From assembly GCF_011604685.1 (NCBI RefSeq), contig NZ_CP050063.1:5540501-5604500 (forward strand): a stretch of DNA of 64,000 nt, written 5' to 3'. The position numbers and the translations under genes were made by a program. How positions within the stretch are numbered: position 1 is the first letter of the stretch; the number at the start of each line of letters is the position of its first letter. Below, piece by piece: positions 35,110-44,347 of the stretch. The notes under the pieces are model-generated. The model was not told the DNA's origin and did no database searches. It saw nothing but the letters and a program-made list of their open reading frames with translations. Source of the stretch: Spirosoma aureum (GTDB taxonomy: Bacteria; Bacteroidota; Bacteroidia; Cytophagales; Spirosomataceae).

Positions 35110-37890
35110 ATGAAGACTCATATACAATTTCCCTTTCCATTGGTTTTTAATTTATCCAGCTTGGTACCCAATTCGGTTCTCTTGTTTTTTATGCTATGGC
35201 TGACCAGTTTAACTAGCACTCTGGCGCAAGACGTTCAATGGCAAAAAAACCTTGGGGGATCGAAAACAGATTCAGCAACAGCGATTCTGGCTACGGCCGA
35301 TGGTGGCTATATTGTTGTCGGATCGACTGCTTCAACAGATGGAGATGTAGAAAATAATCATGGCGGTGCACATGATATTTTTGTCGTTAAGTTAACGAGT
35401 ACGGGAAGTATAATTTGGAAAAAGACATTCGGTGGATCTGGCGACGATATTGCTCGTGGTATAACGGCAAGTACCGATGGAGGCTACGTTCTGACAGGCG
35501 TTACGACGTCAACGGATGACGACATGAAAGGGCTCTTTCAGTACAGTAATTTTCCATTTTATTATATCTGGGCTTTTAAACTCAATAGCTCTGGTGAAAT
35601 TGTTTGGAAACAAGGCAAAGGAGAGTCTAGAGGTTTATATGCTACTTCGATAACGACTGTCAAGGACGGAGGTTTTCTTATCGCGGGCTATCTTTATTTT
35701 CAGGGCATTAAAACGGCTAATTTCTTCTATGTGCTTAAACTCTCAAATGCGGGTGAGATCCAGTGGGTTCACCATTTTGGGGGTGATCATGGCGATGATT
35801 TACTATATGCCCTAACAGCAACCGACGATGGAGGTTGTGTCGTGGTCGGAAAAACCTCATCTCCTACCTTACAAACGGAAACTGTGACCGGCAATAGTGA
35901 CCATACCACAAATCATAATACCTATGATTCGTATGACGCCTGGGTTAGCAAACTTAATAGCCAGGGGTATGTCGTTTGGTATAAGTTTTTTGGCGGAAGC
36001 GGACTGGATTACGCCAATAGCATTAACTCAACACCTGATGGGGGGTATTTAGTGGGTGGCTATACACAATCTACAAATGGCGATGTCAGTAGCAACCACG
36101 GGGGCGGGGATGCCTGGGTTCTTAAGCTCACTGGTACGGGAGAGATTATTTGGCAAAAAACACTGGGCGGTAATAACAGCGATAATGTCAATGCCCTAAC
36201 CATTATGGGTGATGGGAATTATTTAGTAGCAGGGACAACGAATTCTTATAATGGTGATGTGAATGGCAATCACGGTGCGAGTGATATCTGGCTAGCCGGG
36301 CTTAACAACAACGGAAATCTTATTTGGCAAAAAGCATTGGGTGGTAGTGGAATGGATGAGACACGTGCCATTATCCCGAACAAGGATGGTGGCTTCGCAA
36401 TAGCCGGTACAAGTGATTCTGCTGATGGCGATGTGATAGGCAATCAAGGCAGCTCCGATATTTGGGTTGTCAAACTAGAATCACCTCCTTCCCCACAAGC
36501 TCTCATGCTTTTGGCCCCTACCTATAATTGTCAGAGTGGAGCCATTCGCTTTAACACCAGCGGGGGCGATGGCTCAGCTGTCACCTTCTCGGCACCCGGT
36601 ATTACCCGAGCAAATCCAACCGATAACTTCGGTGTGGTCGAAGTCGAATTGCGTAATGACCCCAAAACGATTCCCATAACCGCCTACCAAAACGGCTACA
36701 GTGTGACCTATCCCTTTGACCTCAAAGCAGTCTGTACTTCCACTAATCCTACCCCAAAACCTCCAGTGTTGCTCCAGCCCATCCCCGACCAGCACTTTGT
36801 TCTCAACCAACCCCTGCCCGGCAGTGGCTTTGCCGTCGGACTTTACTTCGCCGATCCCACCCCGTATATCCCCAATTACTCCTCAGGCTGGAATTTTCAG
36901 GTCAATGGATTACCCCCTGGCTTATACGTCTTTGCCAAACCCATGATCGGTAGTGGCAGTCCGGTTCAAGTTATTCAAGGCGTCCCCAACTTAGTAGGAG
37001 TGTACACTGTCGCAATTAATGCCAGCACGGCCGCTTTCCCCGACCAGCCTGTCATCACCACCTTTAAGATCATCGTTACCAGCTCTAATCCGGCTACCAC
37101 ATTGAGCTTAACGCAGCCCACCTATGATTGTCAGAGTGGTGCGATTACTTTTAACACCAGTGGGGGCGACGGATCGCCCATCACCTTCACCGCTCCGGGT
37201 ATTGCCCGCTCCACGCCCACCAGCAATACCGGTATCGTTGAGGCAGAGCTAAGAGCTGACCCTAAACCCATATTGATTCAGGCGGAACAGCGTGGCCAGC
37301 GGTCTACTTATCTATTTGACTTCCAGTTATTTTGTGCGACCACTAACCCACCTGTGAGCCCCCTGATTTTGGTAGCTCCAACTTATAATTGTTCGACGGG
37401 AGCCATCCACTTCAACACCCGTGGGGGGGATGGTTCACCCATCGAATTCCGGGCTGTTCCGGGCATCACTGACTGGACAATCAATCCAGACCAGTTCGTT
37501 GACAAAGAGAGCCGCACGGCGGGGGATGTACAGCCTTTTACGCTGCAAGCCCGCCAGGGGGGCGTAACAACTACGTATAGCTGGGATCTAAAAGCTACCT
37601 GCGGACGGGCGCGATTGGGCGCACAGGAAGCCTCTACAGACTTAATTTTATCCGTACTGGGAAATCCAATACAGGAGAACTTGAGCGTTTTGATTCAGGG
37701 GGCGGATAATCAGTACCTGCAACTCAGGTTAAGTGATTTAAAGGGGCAATTGATCGAAATCCGACATATTGAGCAGGCAGGAGTCGAGGAAGTACAAAAT
37801 TTTCATGTTACTAAGGCTCCGTCGGGAGTATTAATACTTCAGGCGATAACTGCCACCCAACTCAAATCTGTAAAAATCATTCAAAATTAA
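35110..37890 (+). CDS. secreted repeat protein with Ig-like modules and T9SS sorting domain
   Basis: The 926-residue protein has a signal peptide ending TLAQD. Seven or so repeats of 55-75 residues follow (about 30-465), with the pattern 'GG...D.a.aI....DGGY.v.G.T.S.DGDV..NHG..D.wv.KL...G.i.WqK', as in delta-60-type beta-propellers. Three Ig-like modules follow (about 470-840), shared with the metalloprotease gene, and the tail is a T9SS-type sorting domain (SVLGNPIQENLSV ... LKSVKIIQN). It is probably exported through the outer membrane and attached to the surface. Binding function is unknown. Confidence 0.85.
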   Translation: MKTHIQFPFPLVFNLSSLVPNSVLLFFMLWLTSLTSTLAQDVQWQKNLGGSKTDSATAILATADGGYIVVGSTASTDGDVENNHGGAHDIFVVKLTSTGSIIWKKTFGGSGDDIARGITASTDGGYVLTGVTTSTDDDMKGLFQYSNFPFYYIWAFKLNSSGEIVWKQGKGESRGLYATSITTVKDGGFLIAGYLYFQGIKTANFFYVLKLSNAGEIQWVHHFGGDHGDDLLYALTATDDGGCVVVGKTSSPTLQTETVTGNSDHTTNHNTYDSYDAWVSKLNSQGYVVWYKFFGGSGLDYANSINSTPDGGYLVGGYTQSTNGDVSSNHGGGDAWVLKLTGTGEIIWQKTLGGNNSDNVNALTIMGDGNYLVAGTTNSYNGDVNGNHGASDIWLAGLNNNGNLIWQKALGGSGMDETRAIIPNKDGGFAIAGTSDSADGDVIGNQGSSDIWVVKLESPPSPQALMLLAPTYNCQSGAIRFNTSGGDGSAVTFSAPGITRANPTDNFGVVEVELRNDPKTIPITAYQNGYSVTYPFDLKAVCTSTNPTPKPPVLLQPIPDQHFVLNQPLPGSGFAVGLYFADPTPYIPNYSSGWNFQVNGLPPGLYVFAKPMIGSGSPVQVIQGVPNLVGVYTVAINASTAAFPDQPVITTFKIIVTSSNPATTLSLTQPTYDCQSGAITFNTSGGDGSPITFTAPGIARSTPTSNTGIVEAELRADPKPILIQAEQRGQRSTYLFDFQLFCATTNPPVSPLILVAPTYNCSTGAIHFNTRGGDGSPIEFRAVPGITDWTINPDQFVDKESRTAGDVQPFTLQARQGGVTTTYSWDLKATCGRARLGAQEASTDLILSVLGNPIQENLSVLIQGADNQYLQLRLSDLKGQLIEIRHIEQAGVEEVQNFHVTKAPSGVLILQAITATQLKSVKIIQN
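36512..37630 (+). repeat. 1.12-kb repeat, copy 2
   Basis: The intact copy of the repeat at 33413-34530, in frame within the 926-residue protein. Confidence 0.95.
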
Positions 37891-37900
37891 ATAAAATGGA

Positions 37901-37934
37901 GTGACTAAGGCTTTCGTACGAAAGCCTTAGTCAC
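37901..37934. terminator. 34-bp perfect palindrome after the T9SS gene
   Basis: GTGACTAAGGCTTTCGT at 37901-37917 is followed directly by its full complement to 37934, with no unpaired base. It lies 11 bp after a stop codon. A transcription terminator is likely, though a T-run is missing. Confidence 0.65.
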
Positions 37935-38586
37935 ATTAAGTAGTGTTCTTATTTTAGGCGACTTTTCAAGCCAGGTATTGCTTTTTAGCTGATTCTGGTC
38001 AGTGTTTCCACCCAATTTTATCTTACTGTGGCGGAGAAATTTATGCGTATCTGATACGGCATTCTTAGCCCAATCAAACTATCATCTGACTAACGACACT
38101 GAAAAGCTATCGTTTCCTGAGCCTTCGGTCGACCACTCCACCTAGAGGAAGTGCCTATTCATAACTTATTGCCGGTCGGATTTTAATAAATGTGGCTGCC
38201 TTGCCTCCAGAGTTTGTCATCATGAATTCCCATACCTTCAATGGTGGCTGTAGTCGCCAAAGTGGTTTTCAAAAACGAAAAATCACAGCCAGAGCCAAAA
38301 TAACAATTACTAGATTTTTATTGCGATTTTATCACTTTCGCAGCTTCCTTAAGATATGGCCTTCACTAGTTCATCATAGGCGGCATTCGTGGCAGGTTTC
38401 TTAATGTAAGCATTTACTCCCTTTTCATAGGCTGCGGTTACCTGATCAGGGTGATCGCTGGCATTGTGCTGTTTGAAATCACTTAACTGACAGGAATCAG
38501 TCTGTGTCCTGTTTTAACTCAGTCCAATCCTCCTGAATCCAGCCGATCTTCGCGCATTAATTATCACAATACTTTCACGGCTTATC
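37935..38586. other. gene-free interval with a regulator remnant
   Basis: About 650 bp without an intact gene. The only recognisable content is the end of a response regulator on the minus strand at 38349-38505. A plus-strand frame at 38192-38404 is its shadow. Confidence 0.55.
38349..38505 (-). pseudogene. response-regulator receiver domain, C-terminal remnant
   Basis: The minus strand reads SDHPDQVTAAYEKGVNAYIK followed by KPATNAAYDELVKAIS and a stop. This is the alpha-4/beta-5/alpha-5 end of a CheY-like receiver, with the conserved Lys-Pro. The rest of the receiver, including the phospho-acceptor Asp, is missing upstream. Confidence 0.6.
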
Positions 38587-40266
38587 ATGGAGGAAGTAGC
38601 CGCTTCAAGCCCCGTATCACTTGCGCGGAAGATCGCTTATTTTTCAATGGAATTTGCCTATGTGCAATCGCTCAAAACCTATTCGGGTGGGCTAGGTTTC
38701 CTGGCAGGTTCACACATGCGAAGTGCCTATACCCTGCAACAACCCATTGTGGCAGTAGGTATTCTTTGGAAATACGGCTATTATGATCAGGTGCGTAAAG
38801 CCGATCAGACGATGGATATCTTATTCATGGAAAAGCACTATAGCTTTCTCCAGCCAACGAATCTAAAATTTCAGATTCAGATTAATCACACATCTGTCTG
38901 GGTCACGGCATTGTTCTTACCCCCTACCGTTTTCGATACAATACCAACGTATTTCCTGACCACTGATTTACCGGAAAATGATTATCTGTCGCAAACTATC
39001 TGCCATAAACTCTACGATCAAAATCCAGAAACCCGTATTGCATCAAGCATTCTGCTGGGGATCGGTGGGGCTAAACTCCTTGAGCAACTGCGCATCTTCC
39101 CCGACGTGTACCATATGAACGAGAGCCATCCCCTACCATTAGGATTTTATTTATATCATCAGCTGGGAAGCCTTTTGGCAGTTCAGGAGCGGCTTGTATT
39201 CACAACCCATACCCCTGAAGAAGCTGGAAATCCGCGATCGGATATTCGCCTGCTGGATCGGATGGGCTTTTTTGACTATCTGCCACTAGACGAAGTTCGT
39301 CAGATTACCGGAATCAGGGATGACCTGTTTAACTGGGCTTTAGGTGCTTTAAGGCTGGCCGGAAGAGCCAATGCGGTCTCCCAAAAACATAGGCAGGTAA
39401 GTGAGTTGATGTGGGGAAACTATTCAGCTATTGCCCCTCTGATTTCTATTACAAACGCTCAGAATCTGGCCTTCTGGGGTAACCCGGCACTGAATATTGC
39501 AGCAACCAGTAACGACGATGCAACGTTGAAATCCAGCAAGCGCGCTAGTAAACACGCCTTGTTCGACCTGGTCGCTAATCAAACAGGTGATCTTTTCAAT
39601 CCAGATGTCTTTACTCTGGTCTGGGCCCGCCGATTTGCGGGCTATAAACGGGCCGATCTTCTGCTGACAGATCCAGCTCGATTTGATCGGCTACTAACCA
39701 ATACACGATATCCGGTGCAAATCATCTGGGCGGGGAAGCCCTATCCATTCGATTATACCAGCATTGGTACATTTGATCGACTGGTTCATGTTTCCAAACA
39801 CTATGCCAATTGTGCTGTATTAATTGGGTATGAATTGTATCTTTCCAAGCTCCTTAAACAGGGTGCCGATCTATGGTTGAACACTCCCCGGCTAACCCGC
39901 GAAGCCTCGGGCACCAGCGGTATGACGGCGGCTATGAACGGAGCCATTAACTGCTCAACCAACGACGGCTGGATGCCTGAATTTGCCCGCAATGGGATCA
40001 ACAGTTTCGTATTGCCCGAAGCTGACCTGAACTGGCCCGTGCATGAACAAGATGCGTTCGACGCCGATAACCTGTATACGCTTCTGGAGTCGGTGATTGT
40101 ACCCATGTATTATGAAAAGCCAGAGCAGTGGACGCGTATCATGAAATCCAGTATACACGATGTAGTGCCCTACTTTGACTCGAACCGAATGGCCACGGAA
40201 TATTATGAAAAACTGTATTCTCTGCCACAAGACGTTCCTAGTCATCTCGAAACTGTCACTCCATAA
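38587..40266 (+). CDS. short alpha-glucan phosphorylase-like protein (GT35)
   Basis: The 559-residue protein resembles the short alpha-glucan phosphorylases that release glucose-1-phosphate from glycogen. Features are IAYFSMEFA, TYSGGLGFLAGSHMRSA, DVYHMNESHP, FTTHTPEEAGN, WARRFAGYKRADLLL and REASGTSGMTAAMNGAI. In active phosphorylases the last motif has Lys that binds pyridoxal phosphate (SGTSGMKAAMNG or a close variant); here it is Thr447 (ACG). It may therefore be an inactive or cofactor-altered homologue. The ATG at 38587 has no clear ribosome-binding site. It stands alone. Confidence 0.82.
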   Translation: MEEVAASSPVSLARKIAYFSMEFAYVQSLKTYSGGLGFLAGSHMRSAYTLQQPIVAVGILWKYGYYDQVRKADQTMDILFMEKHYSFLQPTNLKFQIQINHTSVWVTALFLPPTVFDTIPTYFLTTDLPENDYLSQTICHKLYDQNPETRIASSILLGIGGAKLLEQLRIFPDVYHMNESHPLPLGFYLYHQLGSLLAVQERLVFTTHTPEEAGNPRSDIRLLDRMGFFDYLPLDEVRQITGIRDDLFNWALGALRLAGRANAVSQKHRQVSELMWGNYSAIAPLISITNAQNLAFWGNPALNIAATSNDDATLKSSKRASKHALFDLVANQTGDLFNPDVFTLVWARRFAGYKRADLLLTDPARFDRLLTNTRYPVQIIWAGKPYPFDYTSIGTFDRLVHVSKHYANCAVLIGYELYLSKLLKQGADLWLNTPRLTREASGTSGMTAAMNGAINCSTNDGWMPEFARNGINSFVLPEADLNWPVHEQDAFDADNLYTLLESVIVPMYYEKPEQWTRIMKSSIHDVVPYFDSNRMATEYYEKLYSLPQDVPSHLETVTP

Positions 40267-40695
40267 CTGGGTGGTGAAGTTGTTGAATTATTATACGCTT
40301 GTAGCAGTGGGTTTTGGCTTCAAAGAGGAATACCTCTCCTTCATTCCCCTGGGAACAGCGTAAGCTTCGGATTTGAATTGATAGCTATTAAAACGTACAG
40401 TCCCAATGATACTTTTCTTCTTCTAAATAATCGCTAAAACGTGCTTTAACTGGTCAAATTCGACCTATGTTGTACTAACAGATAGCATTTTACATGATAA
40501 GTGAAAGTTTAAAAATCGTCCAACACAACCTCCGATTTAAGATTGATGTCTCGGCACCAATCATTTAATACGGGTGTTTCGCCAGATCAGACCGCTCAAG
40601 CAGACCTGCGTAAAATCCGCCACCTGGATGTTTGGGCTGAACTAAAGGTCAAAAGATTTTAAAACTTCCCCGCTATAGTATGACAGAGAGCTAAT
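40267..40695. other. gene-free interval
   Basis: About 430 bp between the phosphorylase and the permease gene. A 38-codon ATG frame at 40546-40662 (plus strand) is present but unrecognised. No strong hairpin is seen. Confidence 0.45.
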
Positions 40696-43044
40696 TTACT
40701 CCGTTCGCAGGCTTTTGACCGGGTTCTTCAAAGCGGCTCGAATGCTTTGCAGGCTCACGGTTACCAGCGCGATGGCAAGACTCAGTAGACCAACCAGCAC
40801 AAATACTCCTCCTCCAATTTGAACGTGGTACGCAAACTTATCCAGCCAGCCATTCATAATATACCAGACGGGATACACTGCCAGTACCAGCGAAATAAGG
40901 ACTAAACCGATAAACTCCCTGTTTAGCAACACAAAAACGCTGGTTACGGATGCCCCGAGCACTTTCCGAACGCCAATCTCTTTAGTTCTTCGTTCAACCG
41001 AAAACGACGCCAACCCAAACAAGCCTAAACAGGATATAAAGATCGCGATAACGGAAAACCAGTTAGCTAGTGTGCCGATCTGCAACTCGCTTTGGTATAC
41101 ACGTTCGTATTCCTGATCGACAAATTGAAAGCTGAACGGGGCACCTGGTCGTAAGGATTGATATGTTGCCGCTAATTGCCGCAAGGTGTTGGCCTGATTC
41201 TGGTCATCCAGCCGAGCGAAGAAGTAGCTGAATTTTTTGGTATCGTAAAGTATCACGGTGGGTTCAATCGGCTGATGAATAGAGGCAATATGAAAATCTT
41301 TCGCTACGCCAATAACCTGATAGTCTTTGTTATTTACTCTGATCATCTGTTTCAGTGGTTGTCGGAATTTCATCCGGCGCACAGCCGCTTCGTTGATGAT
41401 CACACCGACACTATCTGTACTAAACTGTGGAGAAAAACCTCGCCCGGATTGAAGCGGCACCTTCAGCGTTGGCAGTAAATCATGATCGCCATTGATGACG
41501 ACAAACATGGTTTTCTCGGGCGTTTCCTGACCTCGCCATTCCACATAATTCCGCCCGAAGGTTCCCTGAAAACTTGAGCTGGAGCTCGAAATAGCCGCCA
41601 CCCCCGGAACGCTGCTCAGCATTGTTTTGGCGTGTTTATAGGGTTCAGGCTCTGTTAGGCCTTTGGCGTCGAACCGAATCAGATTTTGCTTCTGATAGCC
41701 TAAACTACGGTTTCGGATAAAATCAATCTGTTGATAAACCACGCCGGTTCCCACCAGAAGCATACTGGCAGCGGTAAACTGAACAACGACCAGGGCTTTT
41801 CGCAGCCAAACTACGCTAACAGCCGATCTTTCCCGCAATCCGTTCAGCACCCGAACGGGCTGAAAAGCCGACAGGACGAAAGCTGGATATAAACCTGCCA
41901 ATAAACTCGTTCCCCAGAGCACGCCAACATAACCCATCCAATAAATCGGATTAGTCCAATCGATGGAGATACGTTTCTGAAGCAGTCCATTGAATAAGGG
42001 TAGCCCTACCAGAATTAATCCCAAAGCGACCAAGCCAGCTAAACTGGTAAGCAACAACGATTCGCTTAGAAATTGGCCGATGAGCGACCATTTACCCGCT
42101 CCAACGGCTTTCCGAACTCCAACTTCCTTCGCTCGCCCGGTGGCCCGCGCGGTTGACAGGTTCATAAAGTTGATGGCGGCAATCAACAGCACAAAAATCG
42201 CAACGAGTCCGAATAAACGGACATACGTAATGCGCCCACCACCTGCATACTGGCCGTTTTCGAAATTACTCCGTAAATACAGGTCATCCAGTTTATACGA
42301 GAAATAAGCCCAGCCGGTTAACCAGTCTGGCATGTGCCGTTGCGTCATGGTTTTTAGCTGCGCCTGAAGTTTTCCGGGATCGGTTTTGGAATCAATCACC
42401 GCAAAGACATTGGCTTTAATTTCCAACCAGGAACCAGCGCCCGCAGGCGTCGGCATAGGTCGTAAATAGTCAAACTGTAAGGTGGAATTGCTGGGAATAT
42501 CAGCCAGAACACCCACTATTTTACAGTCGGTCGTTTGGTCGATCCGGATTATTTTTCCAACTGGATTATCTGTACCAAAATATTTCTCGGCTAAATGTCG
42601 GGTAATCACTAACGAATTAGGGGCCAGAAGCGCTGTGGCTGGATTCCCCTGTAGAAGTGGAAAGTTGAAGACTCGCAAGAAAGCCGAATCGGCTACAATT
42701 CCCTTTTCCTCGCTGGTTATCTCGTTATAGCTAAATATGGCTTTTTGCTCCCATGAACAGGTGGTTTGTTTGACCCCTGGAATCTCTCGCTGCATGGCGT
42801 CGGCAACGGGAGTGGCGACCCATCCATAGGTCTGGGTCTGTGATTCCGAGGTGATGTTGAGCATCACTTTAACGATCTGTCCATGATTGGAATGAAAGCG
42901 ATCATAGCCAAGTTCATCGTTGATCCACAATAAGAGGAGCAACGTAGTGGCTAAACCCACGGCCAGACCAACGATGTTCAGGCTACTATACAGCCGTTGT
43001 TTTCGTAGAATCCGCCAAGCCATTTTGACATAACTCTGTACCAT
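40696..43044 (-). CDS. FtsX/MacB-type ABC transporter permease
   Basis: The 782-residue permease of the Bacteroidota kind has a first membrane helix after MAWRILRKQRLYSSLNIVGL, a MacB-type periplasmic domain, three helices near 285-400 including ARAKEVGVRKAVGAGKW-like motifs, a second periplasmic domain (about 460-665), and a last FtsX block with RRTKEIGVRKVLGAS. It lacks an ATPase, which must come from elsewhere. Such proteins often export peptides or drugs and are often controlled by PadR-like repressors, but none is adjacent. Repeats that could be operators lie just upstream at 43099. Confidence 0.9.
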   Translation of the reverse strand: MVQSYVKMAWRILRKQRLYSSLNIVGLAVGLATTLLLLLWINDELGYDRFHSNHGQIVKVMLNITSESQTQTYGWVATPVADAMQREIPGVKQTTCSWEQKAIFSYNEITSEEKGIVADSAFLRVFNFPLLQGNPATALLAPNSLVITRHLAEKYFGTDNPVGKIIRIDQTTDCKIVGVLADIPSNSTLQFDYLRPMPTPAGAGSWLEIKANVFAVIDSKTDPGKLQAQLKTMTQRHMPDWLTGWAYFSYKLDDLYLRSNFENGQYAGGGRITYVRLFGLVAIFVLLIAAINFMNLSTARATGRAKEVGVRKAVGAGKWSLIGQFLSESLLLTSLAGLVALGLILVGLPLFNGLLQKRISIDWTNPIYWMGYVGVLWGTSLLAGLYPAFVLSAFQPVRVLNGLRERSAVSVVWLRKALVVVQFTAASMLLVGTGVVYQQIDFIRNRSLGYQKQNLIRFDAKGLTEPEPYKHAKTMLSSVPGVAAISSSSSSFQGTFGRNYVEWRGQETPEKTMFVVINGDHDLLPTLKVPLQSGRGFSPQFSTDSVGVIINEAAVRRMKFRQPLKQMIRVNNKDYQVIGVAKDFHIASIHQPIEPTVILYDTKKFSYFFARLDDQNQANTLRQLAATYQSLRPGAPFSFQFVDQEYERVYQSELQIGTLANWFSVIAIFISCLGLFGLASFSVERRTKEIGVRKVLGASVTSVFVLLNREFIGLVLISLVLAVYPVWYIMNGWLDKFAYHVQIGGGVFVLVGLLSLAIALVTVSLQSIRAALKNPVKSLRTE

Positions 43045-43098
43045 AAGCGAGCCAGCTTAGAGTGCCCTGAAAAATTGGGAATAACTAAAAGTCTTCAA

Positions 43099-43138
43099 AT
43101 ATAACTAATAAATACGTTATATAACTAATAAATTAGTT
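43099..43138. promoter_or_regulatory. direct and inverted AT-rich repeats upstream of the permease
   Basis: ATATAACTAATAAAT occurs twice with 20-bp spacing (43099-43113, 43119-43133). The second copy is part of the dyad AACTAA-TAAA-TTAGTT. It lies about 55-95 bp before the permease start on the minus strand and is likely an operator. Confidence 0.5.
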
Positions 43139-43213
43139 TAAATTAATCCACTTGCAATCCACCTTCGACAAGTATAAGTTGCAGATTTAAGTCATCCCTT
43201 ATGACTCAGCAGC

Positions 43214-43402
43214 TTTCCCGCTGGCAAGCCACTACCCTTCAAGGTTTTTGATTCACAGGACAATGGCGATTTGCTGAAAATTTATCGAGCCACCTGTCAG
43301 GACGGTCAACAGTGTTCACTCAACCCCACTTGCGCACCCAAGAGTCAATGCCGACAGATTATTCGGACTACGGTGGCGGTAGGTCGTGAATCTGGACCAT
43401 AG
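43214..43402 (+). pseudogene. IS1182-family transposase fragment
   Basis: A 62-codon open stretch reads FPAGKPLPFKVF, then IYRATC and CSLNPTCAPKSQCRQIIRT. This cysteine-rich part matches the C-terminal half of IS1182-type transposases ('C.aCplkptCapKs..RqItRt'). The rest, and any terminal repeats, are missing. It ends where the LytTR remnant begins. Confidence 0.65.
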
Positions 43403-43514
43403 TAAGCGACTGGTCAAGGGCGAAGGCAAGTACCTGATTTTGACCACGGGAGCCAACATTCCTGTATACCGGCAGCATAAGGATCGCTTATTGGAGCAGT
43501 TTGGCTGGGTATAA
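43386..43514 (+). pseudogene. LytTR DNA-binding domain, C-terminal remnant
   Basis: The frame reads VNLDHSKRLVKGEGKYLIL and then IPVYRQHKDRLLEQFGWV to a stop. This is the typical end of a LytTR domain ('sylVNl.hi......l.l..g..iPVsR.yk..l...f'). The upstream part of the regulator is missing and the frame overlaps the transposase fragment. Confidence 0.6.
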
Positions 43515-43638
43515 TCCCGAGTGCCATTTAGCCGAAATGGCTACTTGATGCGGCTCAGGCATTTAAAAAGATAGCCAATCCACTTTGACTCACTAGCAGC
43601 GTTCCTGAGCTTGCACCCTCCACTCATATTGCTTGAAT

Positions 43639-44214
43639 TTATAATCTGGCAGCCCCTATTTGTTTCCTAAAGGAGAAATCATAATAAAGAATGATACTGA
43701 AACCTATTTCGATTAATCCTCCTGTGAGCGTCGTGATCATCGCCTGGGCGTTAGAGGTATATAAGCCATAAGCTGACAAGCCTAAGACACCGCCTAATAG
43801 CCAGTATAGCTTGTTCCCATACAGTGTATGAAACGTTAAGTACCGGCCTCCGATGATCATCAACATGCTTTGAAAGAACCAGGCCGGCCGTACCAAGGCA
43901 AGTCCATAAGCGACAGGGATACTCATCCGCATAAAAATTGTACCCTCTAGCGCCAGACTAGCCAACGGGTTGTCTTTGTTGATCGGAACCTTCACCCCTA
44001 GTAGTTTATTGACCAGTGTGCCGATGGGGTGGATAAGGGCTCCACCGACAAGCAGTGCCCAAATCGCATGTTTGGTCGAAAAAAGGGAGATGACAACGGC
44101 CGTTGTTATCCATACGAGTCCGGAGACGAGAACACCCGTAGCGCCATTTAGGTAAGCACTTCTCATGTCTGTTTGTGCTGCTTTTACCGAATCGATTTGG
44201 TCAGGATGTTCCAT
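43639..44214 (-). CDS. conserved membrane protein (DUF7010-like)
   Basis: The 191-residue protein has about six hydrophobic helices. A start MRSAYLNGATGVLVSGLVWI and the following GGALIHPIG fit the DUF7010 type of membrane protein. Function is unknown. It is alone on its strand between decayed DNA and the sensor kinase gene. Confidence 0.55.
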   Translation of the reverse strand: MEHPDQIDSVKAAQTDMRSAYLNGATGVLVSGLVWITTAVVISLFSTKHAIWALLVGGALIHPIGTLVNKLLGVKVPINKDNPLASLALEGTIFMRMSIPVAYGLALVRPAWFFQSMLMIIGGRYLTFHTLYGNKLYWLLGGVLGLSAYGLYTSNAQAMITTLTGGLIEIGFSIILYYDFSFRKQIGAARL

Positions 44215-44347
44215 CTATAAAAGTTTGTTCAGGATTTAGCTGGCCGAAAGTAACTACGATCCTGTCTCTGCTAGAAACAAACCGGCTAATAGGTAAATGG
44301 AGGGGATAAAAGGAATTTCAGTTGCTTAGCTCCACAAAGCCGTCTAA

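Noticed and set aside
38192..38404. Plus-strand 70-codon frame
   Set aside because: It overlaps the response-regulator remnant on the opposite strand and resembles no protein.
40546..40662. 38-codon plus-strand frame in the gap after the phosphorylase
   Set aside because: No ribosome-binding site or recognised family; probably chance.
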